Shown here: piece after piece, positions 16,502-27,002 of the stretch | How the letters are laid out: each line of letters starts with the position of its first letter | Numbering within the stretch: position 1 is the stretch's first letter | NCBI RefSeq assembly: GCF_018327685.1 | Contig: NZ_BNEL01000001.1 | Location: 4,774,001-4,838,000 of the forward strand | Length of the DNA: 64,000 nucleotides | Reading direction: 5' to 3' | Source of the DNA: Streptomyces sp. TS71-3 | GTDB lineage: Bacteria; Actinomycetota; Actinomycetes; Streptomycetales; Streptomycetaceae | Translations under genes and position numbers: made by a program | Notes under the pieces: generated by a model | The model's input: the letters and a program-made list of their open reading frames with translations, nothing else | The model's database searches: none | What the model was told of the DNA's origin: nothing

Positions 16502-17394
16502 CATCACCGCCGGCCCCGATGACCGTGCCCGCGCTGTCCGTTCCGCCCGGCCACCGGGCGGGCGCCGGGCGCCGCAGGCGCTCCTGGGACGAGGTGCCGC
16601 GCTGGCAGATCTACCTGCCACTCGGGCTGTACCTGCTGTTCACGCTGGTCCCGTTCTACTGGATGCTGCTCTTCGCGCTGCGGCCGGCCGGCTCCACCTC
16701 GCTGCTGCCGTGGCCGCTGACGTCGGAGCACTTCGAGAAGGTGTGGACCGAGCGGAGCTTCGGAACGTTCTTCGGCAACAGCCTGCTCGTCGGGGTCTGC
16801 TCGCTGCTGATGACCACGGTCGTGGCGCTCGCGGGCGGCTACGCGCTCGCCCGCTTCGACTTCCGCGTCAAGCGCGCCTTCACCCTCGCGCTGCTCTGCT
16901 CGCAGTTCATCCCGGGCGCGCTGATGCTGGTGCCGCTCTTCCAGATCTTCGCCAACCTGCGGATGATCAACTCGCTGGCCAGCGTGGTCGTCGCCGAGAC
17001 CGTCTTCCAGCTGCCGCTGTCGATCATGCTGCTCAGCGGCTTCGTGAAGAACGTGCCGTACTCGCTGGAGGAGGCCGCCTGGGTGGACGGCTGCGGGCGG
17101 TTCCGGGCGTTCTGCTCGGTGGTGCTGCCGCTGCTGCGGCCCGGCCTGATCGCCGTGGGCTCCTTCGCGTTCGTGCACAGCTGGAACCACTTCCTGTTCG
17201 CCCTGATGTTCCTCAGCGACCAGGACAAGCAGACCATCCCGGTCGGCCTCAACACCCTGATGGGCGCCGACAGCGTCGACCTCGGCGCGCTCGCCGCGGG
17301 CGGGGTGATCGCCGCCGTGCCCGTGGTGATCGTCTTCGCGTTCATCCAGAAGTGGCTGGTCACCGGCTTCAGCGCCGGGGCGGTGAAGGGATGA
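16498..17394 (+). CDS. Carbohydrate ABC transporter permease (MalG/UgpE type)
   Basis: This 298-residue partner permease has six hydrophobic segments and the EAA loop L-E-E-A-A-W-V-D-G-C-G-R-F-R-A-F at about 198-213. It begins at GTG 16498, overlapping the TGA of the first permease; ATG 16519 is possible. The stop overlaps the next ATG (ATGA 17391-17394), so the three genes are coupled. No ATPase gene lies in the cluster. In Streptomyces, CUT1 systems of this kind usually share the ATPase MsiK, which I infer here. Confidence 0.93.
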   Translation: MTSPPAPMTVPALSVPPGHRAGAGRRRRSWDEVPRWQIYLPLGLYLLFTLVPFYWMLLFALRPAGSTSLLPWPLTSEHFEKVWTERSFGTFFGNSLLVGVCSLLMTTVVALAGGYALARFDFRVKRAFTLALLCSQFIPGALMLVPLFQIFANLRMINSLASVVVAETVFQLPLSIMLLSGFVKNVPYSLEEAAWVDGCGRFRAFCSVVLPLLRPGLIAVGSFAFVHSWNHFLFALMFLSDQDKQTIPVGLNTLMGADSVDLGALAAGGVIAAVPVVIVFAFIQKWLVTGFSAGAVKG

Positions 17395-18560
17395 GCGGCA
17401 CGTTGGCCGGGCAGGCGGAGCCGGTGCCGGTGGTCCTGGTGGGCGCCCGCGGGCACGGCCGCAGCCACCTGGAGAACATCCGGCGCCTGGTGGCCCTGGG
17501 CCGGGTCCGCCTGGTGGGCGTCTGCGACCTCGCCCCGCTGGCGGACGCCGAGACGGCGGGTCTCGGGGAGCCGGCGCACTCCGCCGACCTGGGGGTGCTG
17601 CTGGCCCGGACCCGGCCGGCCGCCGCCGTCGTGTGCACCCCCATCCACACGCACACCGAACTGGCGCTGACCGCCGTGGAGCACGGCGTCCATCTGCTGC
17701 TGGAGAAGCCGCCCGCTCCGTCCTTCGCGCAGTACCTGCGGCTCACCGAGGCGGTGGAGAAGGCCCGGGTCGCCTGCCAGATCGGCTTCCAGTCACTGGG
17801 CTCCGGCGCGCTGCCCGCCGTCCGGGAACTGGTCGAGGACGGCGCGATCGGCGAGGTGCTGGGCATCGGTGCGGCGGGGGCGTGGGTGCGCGACGAGGCG
17901 TACTTCCGCCGGGCGCCCTGGGCGGGCCGGCGGCGTCTTGACGGGGCCGACGTGGTCGACGGGGCGCTCACCAACCCGCTGGCGCACGCCGTGGCCACGG
18001 CCCTCGCGCTGGCCGGGGCGACGGGCGCGGACGACGTGGCGCAGGTGGAGACCGAGCTGTTCCGGGCCCACGCCATCGAGTCCGACGACACCTCCTGGGC
18101 CCGTGTCACCACCACCCGCGGCGACCGCGTCGCCGTCGCCGCCACCCTCTGCGCCGCCGAGCCCGGCGAGCCCTACGTCGTGGTGCACGGCACCCACGGC
18201 CGCGTCACCCTCTGGTACCGGCAGGACCGGGTCCGCCTGGACCGCACCGGACACCCGCCCCAGGAACGGGTGCACGACCGCATCGACCTGCTGGAGAACC
18301 TGCTCGACCACCTGGCGGGACGCGCCGGACTGCTGGCCGGCATACGCACCACGGGCGCCTTCATGCGGGTCGTTGAAGCGATTCGACGCGCGCCCGACCC
18401 CGTGCCCCTCCCGCCGGACGCCTGGTACTCCCCGCCGGGCGCCCCCTCCCGGCGGGTCGTGCGCGGCATCGACGGCCTCGTGTCGGCAGCCGCCGAACAG
18501 CTCTGCGGCTACGCGGAGCTGGGCGCCGCCTGGGCCCGGCCCGCGCCACGCGACGCCTGA
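17391..18560 (+). CDS. Gfo/Idh/MocA-family NAD(P)-dependent oxidoreductase
   Basis: This 389-residue protein has an N-terminal Rossmann fold, with a nucleotide loop V-G-A-R-G-H-G-R-S-H around 18-26 that is less regular than the usual G-x-G-x-x-G. The family motif E-K-P is at 105-107. The C-terminal substrate domain contains D-G-A-L-T-N-P-L-A-H near 190-200, where the catalytic His is expected. It overlaps the permease gene by four bases and precedes the binding-protein gene. The L-arabinose 1-dehydrogenase of Azospirillum belongs to this family, so it could catalyse the first oxidation of the imported sugar. Inositol-type or glycoside oxidation remain alternatives. Confidence 0.87.
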   Translation: MSGTLAGQAEPVPVVLVGARGHGRSHLENIRRLVALGRVRLVGVCDLAPLADAETAGLGEPAHSADLGVLLARTRPAAAVVCTPIHTHTELALTAVEHGVHLLLEKPPAPSFAQYLRLTEAVEKARVACQIGFQSLGSGALPAVRELVEDGAIGEVLGIGAAGAWVRDEAYFRRAPWAGRRRLDGADVVDGALTNPLAHAVATALALAGATGADDVAQVETELFRAHAIESDDTSWARVTTTRGDRVAVAATLCAAEPGEPYVVVHGTHGRVTLWYRQDRVRLDRTGHPPQERVHDRIDLLENLLDHLAGRAGLLAGIRTTGAFMRVVEAIRRAPDPVPLPPDAWYSPPGAPSRRVVRGIDGLVSAAAEQLCGYAELGAAWARPAPRDA

Positions 18561-18775
18561 CCGTCACCCCGCACCCCCCGCACCCCGCATCTCCAACCGC
18601 GCACCCGCACCTCCGCACCCGCACCCCCATACCCGCACCTCCGCACCCGTGATCCTGCTCCACTGCCCGCCGGGCCCGTCACCACTCACCCCGTCCGGCC
18701 CGCCGGGCGACCACATCCGCACAGCGACAGCGACGGCGACAACGACAGCGCCGAAGCTGAAGAAGGAGAGCCGAC
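18561..18775. repeat. Low-complexity intergenic spacer with simple repeats
   Basis: Between the dehydrogenase and the binding protein lie runs of CGCACC/CGCACCT units (about 18575-18650) and a hexamer run of ACAGCG/ACGGCG type (about 18719-18752). An AAGGAG ribosome site precedes ATG 18776. A promoter or RNA-processing site in this spacer would explain the higher binding-protein levels usual in ABC operons, but no clear -10/-35 is visible. Confidence 0.5.
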
Positions 18776-20185
18776 ATGACCGACACGGGCAGCACGCACA
18801 GCAGCACCCGCGGCCGACCAGAAGGCGGGGCCACGGCTCCCGGACGTCGGGTGAGCCGCGCCGCCCTGGCGCTCGCCGCCGCCACCGTCCTGGCCCTGAC
18901 CGCCGCGGCCTGCGGCGACGACGGCAGCGGCGCCGGCGGGGACAAGGGCGCCGAGGGCTCCGGAAAGGGCGAGATCACCTTCTGGGACAACAACGGCGGC
19001 GTCCGCACCGACGTGTGGAAGAAGATCATCGCCGACTTCGAGAAGGCGCACTCCGACATCCACGTCAAGTACGTCGGCATCCCGGCCGAGAACGCCCAGT
19101 CCAAGTACGACACCGCCATCCAGGGCGGCGGCCTGCCCGACGTGGGCGGAGTGGGCACGGCGATGCTCGCCGGGATCGCGGCCCAGGGCGCCCTGGAGCC
19201 GGTGGAGGGACGCATCGACGACAGCGGCCTGAAGGGCAAGCTGAACCGGAGCATGGTCGACAGCGTCCGGTCGGCGGGCGGCGGCGACCACCTCTACACG
19301 GTGCCGACCTCCGCGAACAACGGGACGCTCTGGTACCGCACCGACCTGTTCAAGGCCGCGGGCCTGCCTGCCCCCACCACCTGGGACCGCTTCTACGAGG
19401 CCGCCGGCAAGCTGACCGACCGGGCCCGCAACCGCTTCGGGTTCACCCTGCGCGGCGGCGAGGGCTCCATCGCCCCGGCGCTGGACGCGATGTACGGGCA
19501 GTCCGGCATCACCTCGTTCTGGAAGACGTCCGGCGGCAGGGCCACCACGACCACCGTCAACGACCCCCGGAACGTGGCGGCCCTGGAGCGCTATCTCGGC
19601 CTGTACAAGAAGGACACGCCGTCGGCCGACGTCAACAACGACTTCAAGAAGATGGTCGCGCAGTGGGACAGCGGCACCATCGGGATGCTGAGCCACAACC
19701 TCGGCTCCTACCAGGACCACCTGAAGGCGCTGGGCCCCGGCAAGTTCCGCGGCCTGCCCAACCCCACGCTGGCCGACGGCACCCGGGTGCAGGTCTCCAA
19801 CCCGGTCGACGGCCTCGCCCTGTTCAAGTCGAGCAAGAACAAGGCCGCGGCCTGGACCTTCATCGAGTTCGCCCTCTCGCACGCGGCCAACAGCACCTGG
19901 AACGAGGCGGCCGGCGCGATCCCGGCCAACACCGAGGCGGTGGGCGATCCCTGGATCCAGAAGTCCGAGGCGACCAAGCTGGCCGCCGCCGCGCTCTACG
20001 ACGGCAGCATCAAGATCGTCCAGCTCCCGTACTACCTGCCCGACTGGAACACCATCAGCAAGGCCGACAACGAGCCCAACCTCCAGAAGGTGCTGCTCGG
20101 CAGGGAGTCGGCGAAGGACTTCCTGGACACCCTCGCCGACCAGCTCGACAAGGCCCAGGCCGAGTGGAACGAGCAGGAGGGATGA
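18776..20185 (+). CDS. Sugar ABC transporter substrate-binding lipoprotein
   Basis: This 469-residue extracytoplasmic binding protein has a basic N-region with G-R-R-V-S-R, a hydrophobic core, and the lipobox L-T-A-A-A-C with Cys46 as the lipidation site, followed by a Gly/Asp-rich linker. The mature part starts with E-I-T-F-W-D-N-N-G and contains the family-1 pattern L-Y-T-V-P-T-S-A-N-N-G-T-L-W-Y-R-T-D-L-F. It is the solute receptor for the permease pair upstream, anchored to the outer face of the membrane. The residues that set specificity cannot be read reliably, so the sugar is not named. Confidence 0.93.
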   Translation: MTDTGSTHSSTRGRPEGGATAPGRRVSRAALALAAATVLALTAAACGDDGSGAGGDKGAEGSGKGEITFWDNNGGVRTDVWKKIIADFEKAHSDIHVKYVGIPAENAQSKYDTAIQGGGLPDVGGVGTAMLAGIAAQGALEPVEGRIDDSGLKGKLNRSMVDSVRSAGGGDHLYTVPTSANNGTLWYRTDLFKAAGLPAPTTWDRFYEAAGKLTDRARNRFGFTLRGGEGSIAPALDAMYGQSGITSFWKTSGGRATTTTVNDPRNVAALERYLGLYKKDTPSADVNNDFKKMVAQWDSGTIGMLSHNLGSYQDHLKALGPGKFRGLPNPTLADGTRVQVSNPVDGLALFKSSKNKAAAWTFIEFALSHAANSTWNEAAGAIPANTEAVGDPWIQKSEATKLAAAALYDGSIKIVQLPYYLPDWNTISKADNEPNLQKVLLGRESAKDFLDTLADQLDKAQAEWNEQEG

Positions 20186-20366
20186 GGCGCCGCATGCGCA
20201 TCCATGAATGTCATGATCGCGTCACGCAGGTCAAGGGCGCCGACGATGTCCGCAACGCCGCCCACCCCGGCGCAGGGCTCGGCGCCGACCCGGGCCGCAC
20301 GCCGGCGGCGTACCCGGGGAACTGGACACCGCCGCGCACGTGAGGCCGGGGGCAACGGAACGCGCG

Positions 20367-20396
20367 GTGCCGGGCGGGTACGGGCCCGTCCGGCAC
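20367..20396. terminator. Stem-loop between convergent genes
   Basis: GTGCCGG at 20367-20373 pairs with CCGGCAC at 20390-20396, with an inner GGG/CCC, between the binding-protein gene and the convergent response-regulator gene. There is no U-run, as is common for Streptomyces terminators. Confidence 0.5.
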
Positions 20397-20442
20397 GGGG
20401 CCCACAGCTCGCGGGCGGCTCACGGTCGCAGGGCGATTCGCG

Positions 20443-21100
20443 CTACCGCGCCGGCTTCGTGAAGCCCGCCTCGTACGCCGCGATCACCGCCTGGGTGCGG
20501 TCCCGGGCACCCGTCTTCGCCAGCACCGCCGCCACGTGCGTCTTGACGGTGGCGGAGCCGACGCCGAGGCGCAGGGCGATCTCGGCGTTGGTGAGCCCGG
20601 TCGCCATCAGCCGCAGCACCTCGCCCTCCCGCGCGGTCAGCCGGGCCACCCAGGGCGGCGCGGGAGCCGCCGCCGCGGCGTGCGCTTCGGCGAGCGCGCG
20701 CACCGCGGCCGGGTACAGCAGGGTGTCGCTGCGCACCACCATGCGCACCGCCTGCACCAGCGCGTCGGCGTCCGCCCGCTTCAGCAGGAACCCGGCGGCG
20801 CCGGCGCGCAGGGCCGCGTACACGTATGCGTCGTTCTCGAAGGTGGTGACGACCACGATGCGCGGCGGCACCTCCAGCGTGCGCAGGATGTGCTCGGTGG
20901 CCCGGATCCCGTCGATGCCGGGCATCCGGACGTCCATCAGCACGACGTCCGGGCGCAGTTCGCGCACCGCGGAGACGGCCTCTGCGCCGGTGGCGGCCTC
21001 GCCCACGACGGTGAGGTCCGGCTCGGCGTCCAGGATGGCGCGCAGCGCGCTGCGCACCATGCGCTCGTCGTCGGCGACGACGACGCGGACGGCGGCGTGC

Positions 21101-21108
<8 letters not shown>
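20443..21108 (-). CDS. NarL/LuxR-type response regulator
   Basis: This 221-residue response regulator has a receiver domain (8-125) with acidic pair D13-D14, phospho-acceptor Asp59 (V-V-L-M-D-V-R-M-P), the V-V-T-T-F Thr and the L-L-K-R-A-D Lys. The C-terminal LuxR helix-turn-helix (about 155-215) contains L-T-A-R-E-G-E-V-L-R-L-M-A-T-G-L-T-N-A-E-I-A. The start is ATG 21106-21108, overlapping the end of the kinase gene by eight bases; a longer N-terminus in the same frame has no support. It pairs with the adjacent histidine kinase. Targets are unknown. Confidence 0.94.
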
Positions 21109-22759
<1,651 letters not shown>

Positions 22760-22883
22760 GCCCCCACACTCCCGTCCCGCGGGGCAGGCGCGCCTCCTGC
22801 TCCGTGCTGATTCGGCTCCCCCTTATGGCGGACTCACGGCGGAGTGGCCGCTACCGCGGAGGGTTCAGAGCCCGCTGGTGGCT

Positions 22884-23657
22884 TCAGAGCCTGCGGGTGG
22901 CCAGCGTCAGGCGGTCGCGTGCGTCGAAGAGGGCGTCCTTGACCATCTGCTCGTGCGCGGGCGTGAGCCGCGCCACCGGCACCGAGCAGCTGATCGCGTC
23001 CCGCGCGGGCGTCCGGTAGGGGATGGCGACCCCGAAGCAGCGCAGCCCGAGCGTGTTCTCCTCGCGGTCCACCGCGAAGCCCTGCTCGCGCACCTGGTGC
23101 AGCTCCTCGATGAGCTTCTCGCGGTCGGTGATGGTGTGCTCGGTGAGCTGCGCCAGCGTCTCCGGCAGCATCTTGCGCACCTGCTCGTCGGAGTACGTGG
23201 CGAGCAGCGCCTTGCCGAGCGAGGTGGAGTGGGCGGGCAGCCGGCGGCCGACCCGGGTGAAGGGGCGCAGGTAGTGCTGCGACTGGCGGGTGGCGAGGTA
23301 GACGACGTTCGTGCCGTCCAGGCGGGCCAGGTGGATGGTCTCCGTGGTGTCGTCGGAGAGCCTGTCGAGCGTGGGGCGCGCGGCCGCCACCACCTCGTCG
23401 CCGTCGATGTACGAGGTGCCCACCAGCAGCGCCCGCACCCCGATGCCGTAGCGTGTCCCCGTGGCGTCCGTCTCGACCCAGCCGAGGTCGACCAGCGTGC
23501 GTAGCAGCATGTAGAGGGAGGACTTCGGGTATCCGACGGCCTCCTGGACGGCGGCCAGCGAGTGCATCCCCGGGCGGCCGGCGAAGTACTCCAGCAGCTC
23601 AACCGTCCGCACCGCGGACTTGACCTGCGCGCCGCCGCCCGTCTCGACTGCCGTCAT
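22884..23657 (-). CDS. IclR-family transcriptional regulator
   Basis: This 257-residue regulator has an N-terminal winged helix (about 12-72) with V-K-S-A-V-R-T-V-E-L-L-E-Y-F and V-G-Y-P-K-S-S-L-Y-M-L-L-R-T-L. The IclR effector domain (about 85-250) contains the signature R-L-P-A-H-S-T-S-L-G-K-A-L-L-A and a late C-x-G/C-S-V-P-V segment. ATG 23655-23657 is preferred; an upstream in-frame ATG at 23720 overlaps the operator region. It is divergent from the semialdehyde dehydrogenase gene, which it probably controls, perhaps with a keto-acid ligand. Confidence 0.93.
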   Translation of the reverse strand: MTAVETGGGAQVKSAVRTVELLEYFAGRPGMHSLAAVQEAVGYPKSSLYMLLRTLVDLGWVETDATGTRYGIGVRALLVGTSYIDGDEVVAAARPTLDRLSDDTTETIHLARLDGTNVVYLATRQSQHYLRPFTRVGRRLPAHSTSLGKALLATYSDEQVRKMLPETLAQLTEHTITDREKLIEELHQVREQGFAVDREENTLGLRCFGVAIPYRTPARDAISCSVPVARLTPAHEQMVKDALFDARDRLTLATRRL

Positions 23658-23685
23658 CGTCCTCGACCCCTTCGTTCGCCCGTGA

Positions 23686-23705
23686 CTGGAAGATATAGTC
23701 TCCAG
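23686..23705. promoter_or_regulatory. Inverted repeat operator candidate in the IclR/dehydrogenase divergent promoter
   Basis: CTGGA-N10-TCCAG forms a 20-bp dyad with an A/T-rich centre (AGATATAGTC), 29 bp upstream of the IclR start. A related half, CTATATCT followed by GGAGG, recurs at 23772-23784 next to the dehydrogenase start. IclR proteins typically bind A/T-centred dyads of this size. Confidence 0.5.
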
Positions 23706-23792
23706 AAGCAGATTCATCATCAGAGACAGCGTTCAGCATACCGAACAAGCTGCACGGCCCTGGTGAGTCGCCTATATCTGGAGGAATCCGCG

Positions 23793-25325
23793 GTGGCAGC
23801 AGCACCAGTCTGGAGTGTCGACCCCCGAACCGGAAAGCAGCGCGAGCAGGTTGCGGTGGAAGCCACAACCCAGGAGGTCGATCAGGCCGTCAGCGCGGCG
23901 CACGCCGTACGCGGCGCCCTCGCCGACCGCGTGGTGCGCGCCGCCTTCCTGCGGACCGCCGCCGATGTGCTGGACGGCGCGAAGGACCAGCTCGTGGAGG
24001 CCGCGGACGCCGAGACGGCGCTCGGCCCGGTGCGCCTCGGCGGTGAGCTGGCCCGCACCACGTACCAGCTGAGGGCCTTCGCCGGGGTCGTCGACGAGGG
24101 CGAGTTCCTCGGCGTGGTGATCAACCACCCCGACGCCACAGCCACCCCGCCGATCCCCGACCTGCGCCGCTACAAGGTGCCGCTGGGCGTCGTCGCCGTC
24201 TACTCCGCCTCGAACTTCCCGTTCGCCTTCTCGGTGGCCGGCGGCGACACCGCGAGCGCGCTCGCCGCGGGCTGCCCCGTGGTCGTCAAGGCCCACCCCG
24301 ACCACCCGGCCCTCTCCGAGCTGGTCGCCGCGCTGCTGCGGCGCGCCGCCGAGCAGCACGGCATCCCCGCGGGCGTGGTCGGCCTGGTGCACGGCCTCCA
24401 GGCCGGCATCGACCTGATCAAGCACCCTCAGGTCTCCGCCGCCGGGTTCACCGGCTCGGTGCGCGGCGGACGTGCGCTGTTCGACGCCGCCGCCGCGCGG
24501 CCGGTGCCGATCCCCTTCCACGGCGAACTGGGCTCGCTGAACCCGGTGGTGGTCACCGAGGCCGCGGCCACCGAGCGCGCCGAGCAGATCGGCGCCGGGC
24601 TCGCCGGCTCCATGACGCTGGGCGTCGGGCAGTTCTGCGTCAAGCCGGGCCTGGTGCTCGCGCCGACCGGCGCGGGGGGCGACCGGCTCGCCAAGGCCCT
24701 CACCGACGCGGTCAGCAACACCGAGGCCGGGGTGCTGCTCGACCACCGCATGCGGGACAACTTCGTGGCCGGCGTCGCCGACCGCGCCGCCCTGCCGGAC
24801 GTCGACGCGCCGGTGACGCCGGGCGCGGGCGGCGAGCACACCGTCAGCGCCGGCTTCCTGACCGTGCCGGCCGCCAGGCTGACCGCCTCCGGCGAGCACG
24901 ACCTGCTGCTGGACGAGTGCTTCGGGCCGGTCACGGTGCTCGCGCGCTACGACGACGACGCCGAGGCCGCCGCGGTGCTCTCCCGGCTGCCCGGCAACCT
25001 CACGGCGACCGTGCACCTGTCGACCGGCGAGGCGGCGGGCGAGGACGGCCGGGGCGCCGAACTCCTCGCCGAGCTGACCCCGCTGGCCGGCCGCGTGCTC
25101 GTCGACGGCTGGCCGACCGGCGTCGCGGTGGCACCCGCCCAGCACCACGGCGGCCCCTACCCGGCCACCACCTCCACGTCCACCTCGGTGGGCGCCACGG
25201 CCATCGAGCGCTGGCTGCGCCCGGTGACGTACCAGGGCGCGCCGGAGGCACTGCTCCCGCCGGAGTTGCGCGACGACAACCCGCTGGGCCTGCCGCGCCG
25301 CTTCAACGGCAGCCTGGAGCGGTAG
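23793..25325 (+). CDS. Alpha-ketoglutaric semialdehyde dehydrogenase
   Basis: This 510-residue aldehyde dehydrogenase has catalytic Cys282 (G-V-G-Q-F-C-V-K-P-G), general base Glu245 (F-H-G-E-L-G-S-L-N-P), Asn141 (S-A-S-N-F-P-F-A-F) and cofactor Lys166 (V-V-V-K-A-H-P). The G-Q-F-C-x-x-P-G loop, the F-x-G-E-L-G-S-x-N-P motif and the length are those of 2,5-dioxovalerate dehydrogenases that end non-phosphorylating pentose and hexarate pathways. The start is GTG 23793 with GGAGG at 23780-23784. Product: 2-oxoglutarate entering the TCA cycle. Its divergence from IclR, and the dehydratases 8-10 kb upstream, fit one pathway. Confidence 0.92.
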   Translation: MAAAPVWSVDPRTGKQREQVAVEATTQEVDQAVSAAHAVRGALADRVVRAAFLRTAADVLDGAKDQLVEAADAETALGPVRLGGELARTTYQLRAFAGVVDEGEFLGVVINHPDATATPPIPDLRRYKVPLGVVAVYSASNFPFAFSVAGGDTASALAAGCPVVVKAHPDHPALSELVAALLRRAAEQHGIPAGVVGLVHGLQAGIDLIKHPQVSAAGFTGSVRGGRALFDAAAARPVPIPFHGELGSLNPVVVTEAAATERAEQIGAGLAGSMTLGVGQFCVKPGLVLAPTGAGGDRLAKALTDAVSNTEAGVLLDHRMRDNFVAGVADRAALPDVDAPVTPGAGGEHTVSAGFLTVPAARLTASGEHDLLLDECFGPVTVLARYDDDAEAAAVLSRLPGNLTATVHLSTGEAAGEDGRGAELLAELTPLAGRVLVDGWPTGVAVAPAQHHGGPYPATTSTSTSVGATAIERWLRPVTYQGAPEALLPPELRDDNPLGLPRRFNGSLER

Positions 25326-25816
25326 ATCGCGGGGGTTCCCCGCGGCCCCGGTCACCACGGTGGAGCAGTTCCATGCGGGGCCGCCCCGGCCTTCCTTTAG
25401 GGGCGCGGCGAACTGCGCGACCAGCCACGACGAGACCGTCAGGTCGTCACCGTCCAGAGGGGCAGTCTCTGCCGTCTCCGGGCCACCGGCAGGTGGTGGC
25501 TGATCGGGGCGAAGCCCCGTCTAAGGGGCGCGGGGAACTGCGCGAGCAACCACGACGGGACCGTCAGGTCGTCACCGTCCGGAGGGGGCAGTCTCTGCCG
25601 TCTCCGGGCCACCGGCAGGGTGGTGGTCGCTCGCTCCCCCACTGCCCTAAAGGCGTGGGAGGTACCCCCATCCCCGCGCCCTTAGGTGGGCCGGGGCGAA
25701 GCCCCACATACGGGCGGGTGGGACCCCCGCGTACGGGTGACCCGGAAGCGGGGCTAACACGTACCGTGCACCGATAGTCGCTGGACCGGCACGCGACGGG
25801 ACCGCACAGTGGACGT
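25326..25816. repeat. Intergenic region with two tandem Streptomyces-type repeats
   Basis: Two copies of a roughly 102-bp repeat lie at 25399-25500 and 25524-25626, each opening with the GGGGCGCGG..AACTGCGCGA module and closing with GCCACCGGCAGG-GTGG. A third module (about 25630-25680) containing CTCCCCCACTGCC and GGAGGTACC recurs, inverted, near 30720 and 53070. No gene is visible. Confidence 0.75.
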
Positions 25817-26872
25817 ATGGAGCCCACCGTCGAAAGCCTCGCCCCTGCCGAATTCACCCCCTCCACCACCTTCCTGAACACGGCCAGCACCGGCCTGCTG
25901 CCCGGCCGCACCGTGGACGCCGTGCAGCAGGCCGTCCAGCTCGTGGCCAAGGGCGAGAGCTCCGATGTCCTCCACGACTACGTGGAGCGCGCCCGTGCCG
26001 GATTCGCCCGCCTGCTGTCGGCCCCCGTCACCCGGGTGGCCGCGGGCGCCTCGGTCGCCGTCTACGCCGGCCTCATCGCCGCCTCGCTGCCCGAGGGCGC
26101 GGAAGTCGTCACCGCCGACGGCGACTTCAGCTCCGTCGTGACCGCCTTCCACATGCGTCCCGGCCTCAAGGTCCGCAGCGTCCCCCTGGAGGCCGTCCCC
26201 GAAGCCGTGCGGCCCGGCACCGCCCTGGTCGCGGTGAGCGCCGCGCAGTCCGCGGACGGCCGGGTCGCCGACCTGCCCGCGCTCCGCGAGGCAGCCCGCG
26301 CCCACGGCGCCCGCACGTTCGTCGACGCCTCCCAGGCCGCCAGCTGGCTCCCGCTGGACGCGACGGAGTACGACTACCTCGCGGCCGTCGCCTTCAAGTG
26401 GCTCTGCTGCCCGCGTGGCGTGGCCTTCCTGGTGGTTCCCGAGGACTTCGGCGGGCTCGTCCCCGTCTTCGCGGGCTGGGTCGCCGGGGAGCGCCCCTGG
26501 GACAGCTGCTACGGCCCCGTGCGCGAGCTCGCCCACTCCGCGCGCCGCTTCGACGAGAGCCCCAGCCTGTTCTCGTACGCCGGTGCCCAGCACTCGCTCG
26601 CCCTTCTGGAGGACCTGGGTGTCGAGGCGATCGGAGCCCACGACCTGGCTCTCGCCGACCGGTTCCGCGCGGGCCTCGCACGCCTCGGCCACGAGCCGCT
26701 GCCGGCGCCCGGCTCCGCGATCGTCTCCGTGCCGGGCCTGGGGCACCGCCAGCCGGAACTGAGCGCCGCGGGCATCCAACTGTCCAACCGCGCGGGCAAC
26801 CTCCGCGTCGCCTTCCACCTCTACAACTCCTCCGGGGACGTGGACCGCCTCCTGGCGGCGCTCGCCGCCTGA
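25817..26872 (+). CDS. Class V (cysteine desulfurase-like) PLP-dependent aminotransferase
   Basis: This 351-residue fold-type I PLP enzyme has Asp170 (F-V-D-A-S-Q) that contacts the pyridine nitrogen and Gln173. The Schiff-base Lys194 is in V-A-F-K-W-L-C-C-P-R-G. It resembles the class V/EgtE-like group, in which many members are lyases or transaminases of unknown substrate. The gene is monocistronic: a repeat-rich gap lies before it and a strong stem-loop after it, before the convergent ectD. It is not part of a known ectoine pathway. Confidence 0.87.
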   Translation: MEPTVESLAPAEFTPSTTFLNTASTGLLPGRTVDAVQQAVQLVAKGESSDVLHDYVERARAGFARLLSAPVTRVAAGASVAVYAGLIAASLPEGAEVVTADGDFSSVVTAFHMRPGLKVRSVPLEAVPEAVRPGTALVAVSAAQSADGRVADLPALREAARAHGARTFVDASQAASWLPLDATEYDYLAAVAFKWLCCPRGVAFLVVPEDFGGLVPVFAGWVAGERPWDSCYGPVRELAHSARRFDESPSLFSYAGAQHSLALLEDLGVEAIGAHDLALADRFRAGLARLGHEPLPAPGSAIVSVPGLGHRQPELSAAGIQLSNRAGNLRVAFHLYNSSGDVDRLLAALAA

Positions 26873-26950
26873 GAGCGGCGGGCCCCCGTGGGCGCACGAG
26901 GTCCCGTGCCCTGGTTCAGGCCCACGTCCGGACCCCGTCCGGGCACGGCG

Positions 26951-26982
26951 AGGGCCCGGCACCCCGAGGGGTACCGGGCCCT
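26951..26982. terminator. Bidirectional stem-loop terminator
   Basis: AGGGCCCGG at 26951-26959 pairs with CCGGGCCCT at 26974-26982, with inner ACCCC/GGGGT arms, giving a nearly perfect stem of about 14 bp. It lies between the convergent aminotransferase and ectD genes, so it can serve both. Confidence 0.75.
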
Positions 26983-27002
26983 TCACGCCTCCGGGGGACG
27001 GC

